Of a stretch of 64,000 nucleotides of DNA, positions 12,712 to 24,565 are shown one piece after another. Source of the DNA: Gordius sp. MW1 (taxonomy: Eukaryota > Nematomorpha > Gordioida > Gordea > Gordiidae); contig OZ038526.1 of assembly GCA_964036665.1 (NCBI GenBank), positions 27,528,001 through 27,592,000 of the forward strand, written 5' to 3'. Positions within the stretch are counted from its first letter, which is position 1. Each line of letters starts with the position of its first letter. The position numbers were made by a program, and so were the translations under genes. Below the pieces are notes generated by a model. That model saw nothing but the letters and a program-made list of their open reading frames with translations. It was not told the origin of the DNA and made no database searches.

Positions 12712-15700
12712 ATGTGCGCTAAAAGAAGAGCTCCAAAAGAGTTATCAGGAGACAATTGGGATCATCAATCTGAAGAAGAAAGTATGCGCATTAAAAATCT
12801 TTTTATGATATTTCTAGAAGACAATAATAAATCAATTTTGGTGAGCAAAGCCGATTTGCAGAATAGAAAAATTCTTACCGCAAAAAGACGGAGTGGATCA
12901 AATGCATGCAATACACCAAACCACGCATGGACGTACCCAGGTTCTAGATTCTCAGACAAATTAAATATTAGTAACTTTAAAAATCCTAAAACGAATGGAG
13001 GTAGGCATTAAATAGATCTTTTATTACTAGTAAAATTATATAGCCATGTTGGTGCTAAAACTATTTAATTATTTATATAGATTCTGATTTTAACAGTAAT
13101 AAAGATGTGGAAAATGGGGATAAAGAATTTATTGAACATTACTATCAATGTTTAGAAAAACTAAATGTGACAGTTTTTGAATGGCTAGCTCAATGTATAA
13201 AGTCAACTCCGAGGGGGGATATGTCTCCAATATTTACAAACTATTTTAAACATATCCAGGAATTAAAAAATAAGTTTAGCATTGAATGTGTTATACCTCA
13301 AGATAATGATCCTCATAAAGTAAATTGGAAATTTGAACACATTTGTATTTATATTGAATGTTTTTTGATTTTTGCTTTAAGTTAAAAGCTGTAAGAAATA
13401 TAATTATTTGGCAATAATTGTTAAGGTAAAAAATTGTTTATTATAATGAAAACTTAGGTTAAAATGTTTAAAATTAACTCAGTATTATTGTTCCAAGAGT
13501 TATATTACTTTATTTTATTCATGGACCATTGGGTACTTTGGGATTATTTATATTATAAATTAATCATAAATTGACGCTTGTATCTTTTTCTAATTCTTTA
13601 GTTTTTATATTTAATATACTGATAATTTTGAACAGCAACCACTTTGGACAACTACTTCAATAGACTCAAAACCTGTTTCCCAAAATATAATTGGGAATGA
13701 CTCCACGGGAGCTGGGTTTTTTATGCATCTACCTACAACTTCCAATAAAATTGAACCATTTAAGCCATCATTAACTAACAGCCTAAATAAAGGCTTCACT
13801 TTTCAAAATAATGTTGAAATAGCCAAAAACAAAGATTCAAACAAGCAATCTTCACAACCAACCCCATTTGTTTCAACTAATGCCTATACCTTTTCTTTTA
13901 ACAATGGAACCTCAAAAAATTCAAACTTCATTTCTTCAAACACACCAAATTTTACTTTTAAACCAACAGTTGCTGACGGTAATAGTATTTTTTAATTTTA
14001 TTTTTACTATGCAAATTTTAAGGTTTAAAATATTGAAATTTTATTCCACATATATTTAATCAAAATCTTTTTAGGCTCAAAGTGTAGTGTAATTGCTTAA
14101 CAATTTTTGAAAATATTTTGTTTTGGTTAGAGATAAATGAATTCTTCTCACTATTCTTAATGGGATTTTGTTATACACCCAATTTATTAAGGGTAAACAA
14201 GGATGAACAAATAAATTAACCAATAATAGGATCATAAATACTAACATAATTCGCCTTTTTTGAGGTTAACTATTTTATATGTATGTATTGTCATATTTAG
14301 TCTGGTTCACTTCAACCGAAGTTCTTAAATTTTTGTTTTTTATCTGAACTCTGCCCAAAATAACTCTCGGTACATTTTAGGGCCAGGACAACCGTGCTGA
14401 CTGAATAATAACACAGGTCTACAAAACCCCAATCCAACCAATAATTCTGATAGAGAATTTTGCGCTGAAAAATAATATGTTTATAGTTTTTTTTTACAAT
14501 TACAAGTTTTTAGATATACGAGGTTGAAAGTGCCAAAAATGCCCTTTGTGAGGCTATATTGCATAATAACATATTCATGTAGATTAAAGTTTCATCTATA
14601 GGTCCATTCTTTTATTTATTAATTGCTATGCAATTTATGGGCTCGTTTTTTGTTGTCCGTCCGTCGTCCACCAAGTTATTTCCCCAGACTACTGACCCTA
14701 AGGTTCGAGTTCAAGCCCAGGAGAGGACAATTTTTTTTTTTTAAATTAAATTAATATTTTGTTCTTGTTAATACCATTGATAAAATGGCCTTTTGACCGT
14801 CCGTTGGCTCCTGACCAATGAAAAAAATGACCATTGGCCAAATAAATCGAATTTTTTTTCCGTTTTTGAATTGGTATATTAGGTTAACATTGATAATTAT
14901 CCTATGCCTCTACTGATATGGGTCCCTGTGCCCCTACAAGTGCCTATGCCTACTGATGTGTGTTCGAATCCCGGCGAGGGCAAATTCTTAATTGCTGGTT
15001 CGATACCCGGAGAGGGCAAAATTTTTATATTTTTTTTACATTAAATTAATATTTTGTTCTTGTTAATACCATTGATAATATGACTTTTTGACCGTGTCCT
15101 GACTACTGACCACTGAAAAAATAACCATTGGCCAAATTGTGAATCGATTTTTTTTTGTTTTTTAATCCGTATGGTATATTAGGTTAACATTGATAATTAC
15201 CCTTTGCCCTTTCCTACAAGGGCCTATGCCTCTAATGTGGGTTCGAATCCCGGAGAGGGCAAAATTTTTATTTTTTTATAAATTATCCATATTTTGTTCT
15301 TGTTAATACCATTGATAATATGACTTTTTGGCCGTGTTCTGGCTACTGACCATTGAAAAAAATGACCATTGGCCAAAATCGAATTTTTTTTCTTCCGTTT
15401 TTGAATTGGAATATTAAATTAACATTGATAATTACGCAATGCCCTCCCCTACAAGGGCCTATGCCTCTACTGATATGGGTACCTGTACCCCTACAAAGGC
15501 TTATGCCTCTACTGATGTGGGTTCGAATCCCGGAGAGGGCAAATTTTTTTTTAATTAAATGGAAAATTTGTATAAATAATTAACTAATCATTTTGCATTT
15601 AAAACCCCCCTATAGGCATTCTCGCCCCTTCCCACCTTTCTCGCCCATAAATTGCCTAGCAAATATGCTACGTTTATACGGAGTATAGATGAGTTTCGTT

Positions 15701-18700
15701 CCCCCTTCCTTTCCCCCCTTCCTCTTCCCACGAGGGCCGGAGGCCCGAGTTTTTTATATCACCCTTATACCCCTTCTCCTTATCAAAATTCGTCCCACGA
15801 TGTCTGGTAAACGGAGTACATGTACGCGATGTACTAACATATATCTCTTTCCCTTCACCTACTATTTTCTCTTTCTCCTCCAATCCCGCCCTCTTCATGT
15901 GTGCTTGTGGAAGAGATGGGGAATAGGAGAGAGGATGTGTTAGTAAACAGCGCGTGTGTAGTATGAACTCTAATTTACTCCATTTTCCAGACATAGTGGG
16001 ACGAATTCTGACAAGGGTAGGGGGTTCACAAATTCGCGAATAAATTTAAATAAAGAGGTGTAACAAAAAAATAAATTAATGGACCTATAGATGAAACTGT
16101 AATCTACATGGATATATCACTATTTTTCACTAAATATTAAAAATACCGTGGCAATATAGCCTCAAAAAGGCTTAAAAAGGGCATTTTTGGCACCTTTAAC
16201 CTGGTATATTTAAAAAATGGTAATTGTAGAAAAAAAATAAAAACAGATTATTTTTCAGCGCAAAATTCTTTATCGGAATTATAGGTCGGATTGCGGGATG
16301 TAATCAAAAAGCCAATATTTGTAGAGCTGTGTAATTTAACCCGACCTAAACACATTACAACTAAACTTGGTTTGTGTAAGGATAAAGACTAAATTTTTAT
16401 TGATAATTTTGGGTCATTAAATTTTGACTTGCTGACGTTTCATGCCTTTAACTAAAGATATGCTTTTTACGCTATAAGCACTAGGTAAGCTAAAAATTAC
16501 AAATGCTTAGCAGGTGAAGAATGGCACTTAACTTCCAAATCTATTGAGTTGAGGAGAAAGTTCGGTAGGGTGCAACACATGTTGCATTAATTATCGATTT
16601 TTTGCTTCTGATAAATTATATAATATTCATTAAGTAGAACTCTTTCCCCTCTACAAAACAGTGCCAATCGTGATTTTAAGAACTTTAGTTTTTTATAACT
16701 TTCGCGACGTCAAAATGGAGTATCCAAATGGTAAAAATCAACATTTTCGACACCTGCTATTCTTCGCTTTTCATCGTGGTCAAAACGCTGCTGAAACAGC
16801 CCGAGACATTTGTAAAGTATACGGAGAAGGTGTCATAGTTGAGTCTACAGCACAAAAATGGTTCGCAAAGTTCAAAAATGGCGATTTTGACATCGCTGAC
16901 AAGCCCCGTAGCGGAAGACCCTCGGAATTCGACGAAGAGTGCTCAGAGCACTTTTGATGGTGGACGGTCGCCAAACAAGTCGTGAATTGGCGGAAATAAT
17001 GAAATTCGATCAGAAACCCATCCTAAATCATCTTCATTCGATGGGATTTGCCGAAAAATTGGGATCTTGGATCCCTCACGAGCTTAACGAAAGCCACAAA
17101 GAAAATCGCCTTTAAATTGCTTCTCAACATCTCGCCCGTCATCGAGCAACCCGCGGTCATAAACAGCGCTTTTTGTACCGAATCGTCACGGGAGATGAGA
17201 AATGGTGTTTGTACGTAAATTTGAAGCAAAGAAAGGAGTGGGTGGCTCCTGGAGCGACTCTAAACCCGAGGGTCAAGCCTGACCTCCATCCAAAAAAGAC
17301 CATGATCTGCGTGGGACAGGGAGGGCATTCTGCATTGGGAAATTCTGGAAAGGAATGCCACGGTCAACAAAGAGCTCTATATATCCCAGCTACACCGCGT
17401 GAATGAGGCTATTCAACTCTAAAGACTTCATCGACTAGGCCAGACCATACTCCTTCACGACAACGCAAGGCCCCATGTTGCTCAAGTAGTAAAAGCCGCA
17501 CTTCAAGAGCTCGAATGGGAGGTCCTTCAGCATCCACCATATTCTCCGGACCTTGCACCGACGGATTACCATCTTTTCCGCTCTCTCTCGACCATATGAG
17601 GGGCGTTACCTTGGACAATGTAGAGGGCTTTTAAAACTGGCTCAACAACTTCTTCGATACCAGACCGGTCGATTTTTGGCGTAATGACATCGAAAAATTG
17701 GTCAAAAGGTGGGAGGAGGTCGTAAATAGCAACGGCGAATATATTATTGAATAAGTTATTGTTATAACAATAAATAATCGTTAAATAAAAGACTTGATAA
17801 AAACTCTACGAACTTTTTCCTCAACCTAATATTACCATTCACTTCCTAATAATCGTTTTATTTACCTATAAATAGATAGATAAACGTTATTCAACATTAT
17901 AAAAAGTATTTTTTGTATATACAAAAATTCTTCCTCAATAGCAGTGTTAACACATAAGCATAACATGAACAATAACAAATACGTACACATTCACACATAC
18001 GATTCTCGAACACATTTTGCCAAATACAAAAAAAACATTCAATACATCATACTCATACATTCAAACATCATCCTTCTCATACACTTAAACATTATCATTT
18101 AATTAATGTATATTTTCCATTACCTAAATATACATGGGTGTAGCCAGCAGTGGAATTAGAGGGGAGCAATAATGGTTTAGGGAGAGGCAAAATGAAAATT
18201 TTTTGAAATTTTAGCCATAATTTTAATATATTTCAACAAATTTTAGGATTTAGAGGGGGGCAGCCACCCCTCCTTGCCCCCCCCCCCCCTTGACTACGCC
18301 CATTTAAATATCCTATATTTTATACTAAGCTTTCACAATATATATATTTTCAATTTTTCATATAAAACAAACATTTTTGAAACGAGCAGTTCACGGAGAA
18401 CGAGATTCCATTTCACCCACCTCATCCCCTCCAGACCCGGAATCAAATGAACCTGGCGACTATGAGCCCGGTCTTAATTTGCCTTTAGCGCCCGCGGACC
18501 CTAATAAACCGAGTTGGGAAGAGGAGGGTGCCTTTTACGTTAAGCGCTGTAAGCTATTTCGCAAGGGGGACGGGCCTCAGTTCGTAGAAGCTGGGTTGGG
18601 GCACGTGTACGTTAAGGCTAACACAACCTCTCCTCAGCGCAGCAATCATTTGTTGGTGCGAGCGGACAACGCTTCTGGTACCGTGTTGCTCAACGCGGCA

Positions 18701-19803
18701 ATACCTCCCAATACACCCATAACCTTGTCCGGTGAGGAAATATGTTTGGTCTTATGTTTGGAACTTTTAATCTAATCGAGTTTAGGCTGTGTACCTCAGT
18801 TTTTGATTAGAAATATCGATCGTTGATTTCTTTGGTTCCTGTTGGTTTGGTTGATATACTTGTTTGGCCTTATGTTTAATATGGGACTTTGAATCGAGCT
18901 GAGTTTAGGCTGGTACCTCGGTGTTTGATTACAGACTTTTATTGTTATTATCTATAATCGATTGGTTTGATAGATCCTATTTTTTAATCCCAAAAATAGT
19001 TATGGTCACCAACTTAGTGGTTAAAATTGTGTTGCGACTTAATTAATTGCGGGCACTCTATAGGAACAACCAAAATATTTGATGTGAGTTTTGAAAAATT
19101 ATAGATTATAGCATAGGACTGGATCATATTAGAAAGTTATCGCCTTAGCCGTTTACCAATTTGACTGCCTAACTTTTCAAAGCGATGTAGTCACAGCACA
19201 GCATTAACCAAATGTCATAAAAATTCTGATATGATGGACACTTTGATATTCTAAATTAAGGTATGTTTCAGTTAGGCTACTAAACATGAAGATTATTTCT
19301 TTGACTATATTATTGAGTTTGTCGAATATATCATTTAGTTTGCTATTTAGTATATTCCCTGGGCCATTTCATACGATATAGCTGAAAGCTTATTTGTGAG
19401 AACGTTTGTCATTTAACAGCACTTATCATCTAGATAATAAATGCTATTTAAATTTTGAAGTTGTTTACTCGCATATTAATATTTTATATAGGCCATAAGA
19501 TGTAATGTGAATTAGGAACTTTTTGGAATTGCCTCATAATATTTCAACAAAATTTCTTGTATTTTAACAGAATTTCTTTTAACGTAAAACAACTGCTTTC
19601 AGTAATCAAATATATATATAATATGTTATATATATATATATATAATGTGTATGTATATAGGTAAAAATGGTGTTTTGGTTGTGGCTTCTGTATCAAATGG
19701 TAGCGACGAACGTCTGAAGCCATCCACATTCCTAATAAGGGTTAAAACGACGGAAGATGCAAAGGAATTAAGGGAAGCCCTGCTTACAAATCAATTGGAA
19801 TAA
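12712..19803 (+). CDS. Nup50: Nucleoporin NUP50 homologue, five exons
   Basis: Nuclear-pore basket protein that binds importin-alpha and Ran. Exons: 12712-13000, 13105-13319, 13636-13978, 18390-18731 and 19661-19803; all junctions are GT..AG, phases agree and the sum is 443 aa (human about 468). Exon 1 carries the Nup50 N-terminal block (AKRRAPKELSGDNWD) and NPKTNG; exon 2 the conserved LNVTVFEWL...SPIF segment; exons 4-5 a Ran-binding domain (FYVKRCKLFRKGDG, HLLVRADNASGTVLLNAAIP, STFLIRVKTTEDAKELREAL). No FG dipeptides are seen; the middle has FTF and FSF instead. The exon 2 start was chosen because the nearer CAG acceptor (13096) breaks the frame. Exon 4 has two adjacent acceptors (GAGCAG), both in frame. 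Intron 3 is 4.4 kb and full of transposons, and exon 4 is noticeably more GC-rich than exons 1-3. Confidence 0.9.
14400..16340. mobile_element. Foldback element with internal tRNA-like tandem repeats (NUP50 intron 3)
   Basis: Inverted arms of about 200 bp lie at ~14410-14610 and ~16080-16335: the left carries TCATCTATAGGTCCATT and AATTTTGCGCTGAAAAATAAT, the right their reverse complements. Ends share CAG(G/C)TCTACAAA. Between the arms is a tandem repeat with a period of roughly 245-300 bp (14690-15545). Each unit carries a sequence like GGTTCGAATCCCGGAGAGGG, matching the RNA polymerase III B-box. A C/T-rich stretch follows (15600-15950). No coding sequence was recognised. Confidence 0.6.
16544..17826 (+). 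mobile_element. mariner-family transposon, degenerate (NUP50 intron 3)
   Basis: A 1283-bp element flanked by TA. Terminal inverted repeats match imperfectly: TTGAGGAGAAAGTTCGGTAG on the left against TTGAGGAAAAAGTTCG at the right end read in reverse. The size and TA target are those of mariner. It lies in the same orientation as NUP50 and contains the broken transposase described separately. Confidence 0.85.
16715..17754 (+). pseudogene. Broken mariner transposase
   Basis: The N-terminal helix-turn-helix region begins at an ATG with a typical mariner opening (HFRHLLFFAFHRGQNAAETA). The reading frame shifts near 16938 and elsewhere, and an in-frame stop follows ENRL. Catalytic motifs of the DD34D type are still legible across frames: TGDEKWCLYVN, then a PKKTMICV block, then HDNARPHVAQ, followed by PPYSPDLAPTDYHLF. 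The C-terminus ends near GEYIIE and a TAA. Several lesions make it non-functional. Confidence 0.85.
18129..18303. mobile_element. CATGGG-type MITE (NUP50 intron 3)
   Basis: It starts with ACATGGGTGTAGCCAG and ends with TTGACTACGCCCAT, and contains a 14-C run. The flanks TAAATATA and TTAAATATC look like a target duplication. It lies about 90 bp upstream of NUP50 exon 4. Confidence 0.65.
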
Positions 19804-21326
19804 TTCTGCTTGAAGCGAGAATATAGCCTTTGTCCGAGTGAAATTTGTGAACGCGAATTAGTCAAGGAATTTCAAATATAGAAATAATGTTATTTTAAAT
19901 GATAATTTTACCTTAGGTTGTTTATGTAAATCGATTTGTCGCGGAAATTAGATATCATTAGTCGTAAATAATAATTGATTCGGATTCAATATATAACATA
20001 AGGAATCTGCCTATGGCGCCTTGTGGCCTTAAGTTTTGAAAAAGCGAAGAGCTAGCAAAATTTATGGCTTAATTATAAAAGCTTTTATATGCACTAAGCA
20101 AAGTATGGTTCCATAACTTTACAAAAACACGATTGATTCTGCAATTTGTTGTTAATTATTTTTTAAGATTAAAATTTCCTATAAAATTATAACATATTAT
20201 GGTTTAAGCCCAGCCCAGTATATTGGTAATAGCTAGATGATCTGTGTCATATCAAAGTAATTTTATTATATTTAAATCCCTCTTCGTGATCTTGTTTATA
20301 TGAAATTATGGTTTTGCGACTGTTTATTAAGCGGAAAAATACATTAAGTGTGAATGGGTAAAAAAGAAATAAATTAAATAGAACTACAGCTATTTTCTTC
20401 CCCGCGTCAAAATTAATTTTGCCTTGAAGCAATCGATATATTCAAAATCAGCATTACCACTCCTTCAGGTACCTCTGGTTAAAAGATTAAAGGGTTCTAT
20501 AGTAGGTCCTTAGACGAAGTTGAATTTATAAATTTTTTTGTCTTATAAAGCTCCGGGCTACCTAGCAATTTAAGGAGCCATCAAGATGACAACCCATATT
20601 CTGGAAGAAATATAAATTTTGTTGTTATTGACTGATGAGACATTAATGAAGTGTCAAATAACTATATAATTAATAATAGTGTCATTTTAGAGCCTTGCAT
20701 ATTGACTTAGGCAATCTTAATTTCGGTTAAAGTGCGGCTTGGAAAATGTAAAAATATTGACCGTCCATATAACCGCGTGTGGAAATAAATTTTTTTAGTT
20801 AAAATTTTTATTTGATGCGAAGTCAATCAACAAGTTGTACCGGAATTATTTTATTTTAATACGCCTACATTTTTATCAAATTACCTCTCGCCAGGTGCAA
20901 ATGAACGAGTATTTTTAAATAGTCTTAGGTTTATGTCAGATTCAGGAAACCATGAATTTTTTAATCTTCAATACATCTAATTTCTTCAAAAGATTTTCGG
21001 ATTGACTAATGCGTCAATGCATTATATTTCCCTAGTCGCTTATACATTATCTTTAGCAACAAGAAACAGTATATAACTTCCTGAGCCCTGCAGGTAAAAT
21101 GACTCAGAACGACCCCGTCATGTATTTTTTACATTTTAATTGAATTTCGGGTCGTAAAATTGAAAAGTGTTTTTAAGTCGTGTTTGGTCTGGCAAAAATC
21201 AAATTAACTATGCTTGATAAACAACAATAGGAATTAAACTATTTTTACAATTGGGGAAAGAACATAGTCATATTTCCACCTAGTTTTACTACGGGCTTTA
21301 TATTTTTCATCCTGACTCGAGAGAAA
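19804..21326. other. Interval downstream of NUP50 with no gene seen
   Basis: AT-rich, with no exon-like or repeat-terminal structure that could be supported. It presumably holds the NUP50 3' UTR; no clear AATAAA close to the stop codon was found. Confidence 0.4.
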
Positions 21327-22196
21327 CATGGGCGTAGCCTAGCTGCAAAGTCACTTTTTCCAACTCGAACCCGATCCGACCCGAAAGCATATTAAAATTT
21401 TCAACTCGAGCCCGACCCGACCCGAAAGTATTTAAAATTTTTTAACCCGACCCGAAAGTTTTTAAATTTTTTAACCGACTCCCTCCCGAACACGTTTCAA
21501 ATTTTCGTATTAGGCCCGCGAGTAAGAAAAATTGCGGTGTTTAAAATTCGACAAATTAAAGTGCGATTTATGAAACTAAACCACTGATTTTGATTACTAT
21601 AATTTATTTTAATATGTATAAATATGATAGTATCTACAATATCCGGTCGCAATTTTTGAAATATGCAAATTAACCATTTAATAAGTTTAAATTACATATT
21701 TTGGTTATGACTATATATTTATGTAGTTTAAATTAATAATAAACTACCACATCACACTATTTTAATACAATCTTAAAATATTATTTTGTTGATAAATTTT
21801 ACCTTTCACGAGTCAAATTTTAATTTGTGTCCTAATAAAAAAATCAGATTTAAATAAACAAAAGAATTTAATTAACTGAATAAATGATCTTCCACAATAT
21901 TAATTAAAAATATTATACTAGTCCCGTGTATTTTGCAATGTATGATTCTCAACCTTTGACCCTACACTTTAAATCCACCCGACCCGAACACATTTCAAAA
22001 TTTTCAACCGGGTCGGGTTTCGGGTCACCCGTGCAGATCTCTAGCGTAGCCAGCATTGGAATTAGAGGGGAGCAATAATGATTTAGGGAGGGACAAAATG
22101 ACAATTTTTTATAATTTAGCCATAATTTGATAATCTAAGGCTTTTTTGGATTTAGAGGGGGCAGCCACCCCCTGGCTACGCACATGTGCCAGTGGG
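21327..22196. mobile_element. MITE split by a hAT-type insertion
   Basis: The left 13 bases (CATGGGCGTAGCC) lie at 21327-21339. The rest of the MITE resumes at 22044 with GCGTAGCCAGC and ends at CTGGCTACGCACATG. The break coincides exactly with the target duplication of the element at 21340-22043, so the MITE is the older of the two. Confidence 0.8.
21340..22043. mobile_element. hAT-type non-autonomous element with CCCGAC-rich ends (copy 2)
   Basis: 704 bp, flanked by a perfect 8-bp duplication GCGTAGCC (21332-21339 and 22044-22051). It begins TAGCTGCAAAG and ends GTGCAGATCTCTA. Subterminal DNA carries repeats of CCCGACCCGAAAG on the left and CCGGGTCGGGTTTCGGGTC on the right. It has no ORF. 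The interior matches 10158-10985 and preserves the site where that copy took a MITE. Confidence 0.85.
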
Positions 22197-22644
22197 ATCC
22201 AAGATTTTATTTACCAGGAATAATATTAATTAATAAATGCGCCCATTAGTAATGAAATGAGCAACACTGATGGTGATGACAAAATTGTAGAGACTAAAAC
22301 ATGTTACCTACTATTTTAAAATCAAACCTTCCAATAACATCTATAATTGACAAAAATCAGATTTGTTTTTTATTTAAATTACAAGCAAAACCACTTTTAC
22401 ACTTGCCAATGAGAGATAAAAGATAATGTAACTGAAACAAATGAAAAAAGTAACAGTGATTTTTATTATGCATTGACAAAATAATATTTGTTATAGGAAA
22501 TCTTACTTTATTTTTGAACTTTATATCTAATTTAATAAGTACTGTTTACATTTGTTTTATTTTAGAATGTGTATTATAACTCATAAGACATAAGCTAATT
22601 GTGAGCTGTAGTCAGCTAAGTCTCTCTTACTCCATAAAGAAGGT
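22197..22644. other. Short gene-free AT-rich interval
   Basis: Nothing recognisable beyond AT-rich spacer between two transposable elements. Confidence 0.35.
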
Positions 22645-22810
22645 CATGGGCGTAGCCAGGGGGCGGCTGCCCCCCTCTAAATTACGAAAAAAAGTGTCAT
22701 TGCAAAAATTTTGAAAAATAAAAAATCTTATGTGCCGCCCCCCCCCCCCCCCCTAATTAAACTTAAACGTTTTGCCCTCCCCCCTAATCTAAAACCTGGC
22801 TACGCCCATG
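22645..22810. mobile_element. Well-preserved CATGGGCGTAGCCAGG MITE
   Basis: 166 bp with near-perfect terminal inverted repeats (CATGGGCGTAGCCAGG against CCTGGCTACGCCCATG). The arms contain GGGGGCGGCTGCCCCCC and a long C-run. It is the cleanest member of the family in the window, though no exact target duplication was found. Confidence 0.8.
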
Positions 22811-22917
22811 AAGGCGTTATAAGCCTATCTAAATTATTCAAACCCATCTATTGTAATAAACTTCAATACAATACTGTCTTTTTTCATATGAAAAGTTGTT
22901 TTTAGAAAGGTTATAAT

Positions 22918-23888
22918 CAGAGCTGTTAAAGTTCATCTATGATACGAACTAGTTCAAGTTCATAGTTCAATTTGAAAATATCATTAGTTCAAGTTCAAGT
23001 TCATTTTTTTTTCAAAAGTAACTAGTTAAAGTTCAAGTTCATGTAGGAAAAAATGTAACTAGTTCAAGTTAATAGTTCAATTTTACAAAAATAACTAGTT
23101 AAAGTTCAGTTCAAAGTTCAGTTCATTTTTTTAAATATGATAAAGTTTAAATCTAATCCAATTTAGGAAATGATTCCTAAATTAAAATCAGTTTTTTTTG
23201 AGAGCTATCCAAAATTTTAAATAAATTTCATAGTTTATTATATATTTGAAAATCTAATTTAAGGAAATATTCATATATAACAAAATCATCAACTATACAA
23301 TGTTTAAAATCTTTATTACAAACAATATACAATTATAATTTGCAATAAAAATCATGTGAAAGTAGATGTGAATTGGACTTTAATAAAATATTGTTCTCAA
23401 AATTATCGTTTAATAAACAAGTACGTTTATCTCCAAATATAAGCTTTCCCAGACTGAAAAGCCTTTCAACTGGAGCACTAGATGGGAGGCAAACATTAAA
23501 TTTGATAAAAATTTGCTTTAGATTGGGAAATTCATCGAATACATCAAATGAGGTATTATTTAATTTAATATAGTCTTCAATTGTTTCTTTATTAGAATTC
23601 TCACGTATTATATCAAAAAAACCTAAACCATTCTGTGTATCATGCACCTCCATATTTTCCGTTGTTTGAGGCACTAATAAATTTAGATGAACTAGTTCAA
23701 TTACATTGTATAGTTCAAGTTCAGAATTAGAAAAAAAATAACTAGTTCAAGTTCAATCTTAAAAAAATGAACTAGTTCAAGTTCACAGTTCAAATTTTTG
23801 GGAAGGTAACTAGTTCAGTTCTAAGTTCAGAAAAAAGTGAACTAGTTCTATGAACTAGTTCAAAATGAACTAGTTCTTAACAGCTCTG
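22918..23888 (-). mobile_element. Internally deleted hAT transposon with GTTCAAGTTCA subterminal repeats
   Basis: 971 bp, flanked by a perfect 8-bp duplication GTTATAAT (22910-22917 and 23889-23896). Ends are inverted: CAGAGCTGTTAA and TTAACAGCTCTG. Both arms are packed with ACTAGTTCAAGTTCA-type repeats, plausibly transposase-binding sites. A remnant of the transposase C-terminus remains inside. Related to the element at 48737-52632. Confidence 0.9.
23333..23674 (-). pseudogene. hAT transposase C-terminal remnant
   Basis: This open stretch encodes the hAT dimerisation region, including SSAPVERLFSLGKLIF and LLNDNFENNILLKSN. Upstream catalytic parts are missing, so it cannot be an active enzyme. 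A similar remnant (plus strand, about 51985-52105) sits in the related hAT at 48737-52632. Confidence 0.8.
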
Positions 23889-24399
23889 GTTATAATGATA
23901 TAATTATCATTAGTGCAAAAATTGTTAATAGTAGTTAAAACTTAATTTTATTGTATAAGTTTTAGAAATCTCTTAAATGATAATTTCTTCTGAATTTAAG
24001 GCCCAGCGATTCTCAAGCTATTTAACTATGTGTCTATTATAATTTTTAAATTATATGCTGCTAAAAAAAATAAAAATAGGTTTAGCCAAATTAGTCTATA
24101 ATTATAACGTCCTATAGATGGCACTCATAAAAGTATACAAAGGGGAATCTTTTAAATCTATGAAGTCCGGCATCTGCATTAATGGTTAAAAGCCGTGACT
24201 TTTGTTTTACTATAATTTGCAATTAAGCGTTAGCTAAATCAATGTTTGAACATTTTTTAGTACCTTGTAATTCAACAAAAAAATTAATTTTAATTGCGTT
24301 AGTGGATATTTTACCTTAATGATTGGCGTATATGAAAATACGCGAGGTTAATTTTTTATTGTTACAACCAATGGTTGACGATCGAATTTTTCTAAGTAC

Positions 24400-24454
24400 G
24401 ATTCAATTTAGAGGTCTGCATGGGCCGAAATTTTAGGTTCAGGCCCGGTGTAGC
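24400..24454. mobile_element. Truncated end of a GGCCCGG-type hAT MITE
   Basis: TAGAGGTCTGCATGGGCC followed by AGGCCCGG resembles the end of the 24566-25997 element but stops abruptly where the foldback element begins. It is probably a fragment cut off by that insertion or by a deletion. Confidence 0.45.
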
Positions 24455-24565
24455 GTACAGAAATGACGAACGTTGTAAAATAGCGAACGTCTTATACGAA
24501 TTGCTATTGGTTAAAAAGAGGAAATAATGAGTTTTGACGTTTATCACGTCTTTTTTACTAGCAGG

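Noticed and set aside
13097..13104. NUP50 exon 2 starting right after the nearer CAG at 13096
   Set aside because: That acceptor gives the wrong phase with the exon 1 donor. The acceptor at 13103-13104 restores the frame and yields the expected NPKTNGD junction, although it is a weaker-looking site.
15689..15994. Overlapping ~85-106-codon frames on both strands
   Set aside because: The region is a C/T-rich low-complexity stretch inside a foldback element. Neither frame shows domain-like composition or splice context.
24455..24480. An 8-bp target duplication for the outer foldback element
   Set aside because: CACCGG-like matches occur near both ends, but flank bases do not agree once the arms are aligned, so the boundary was left open.
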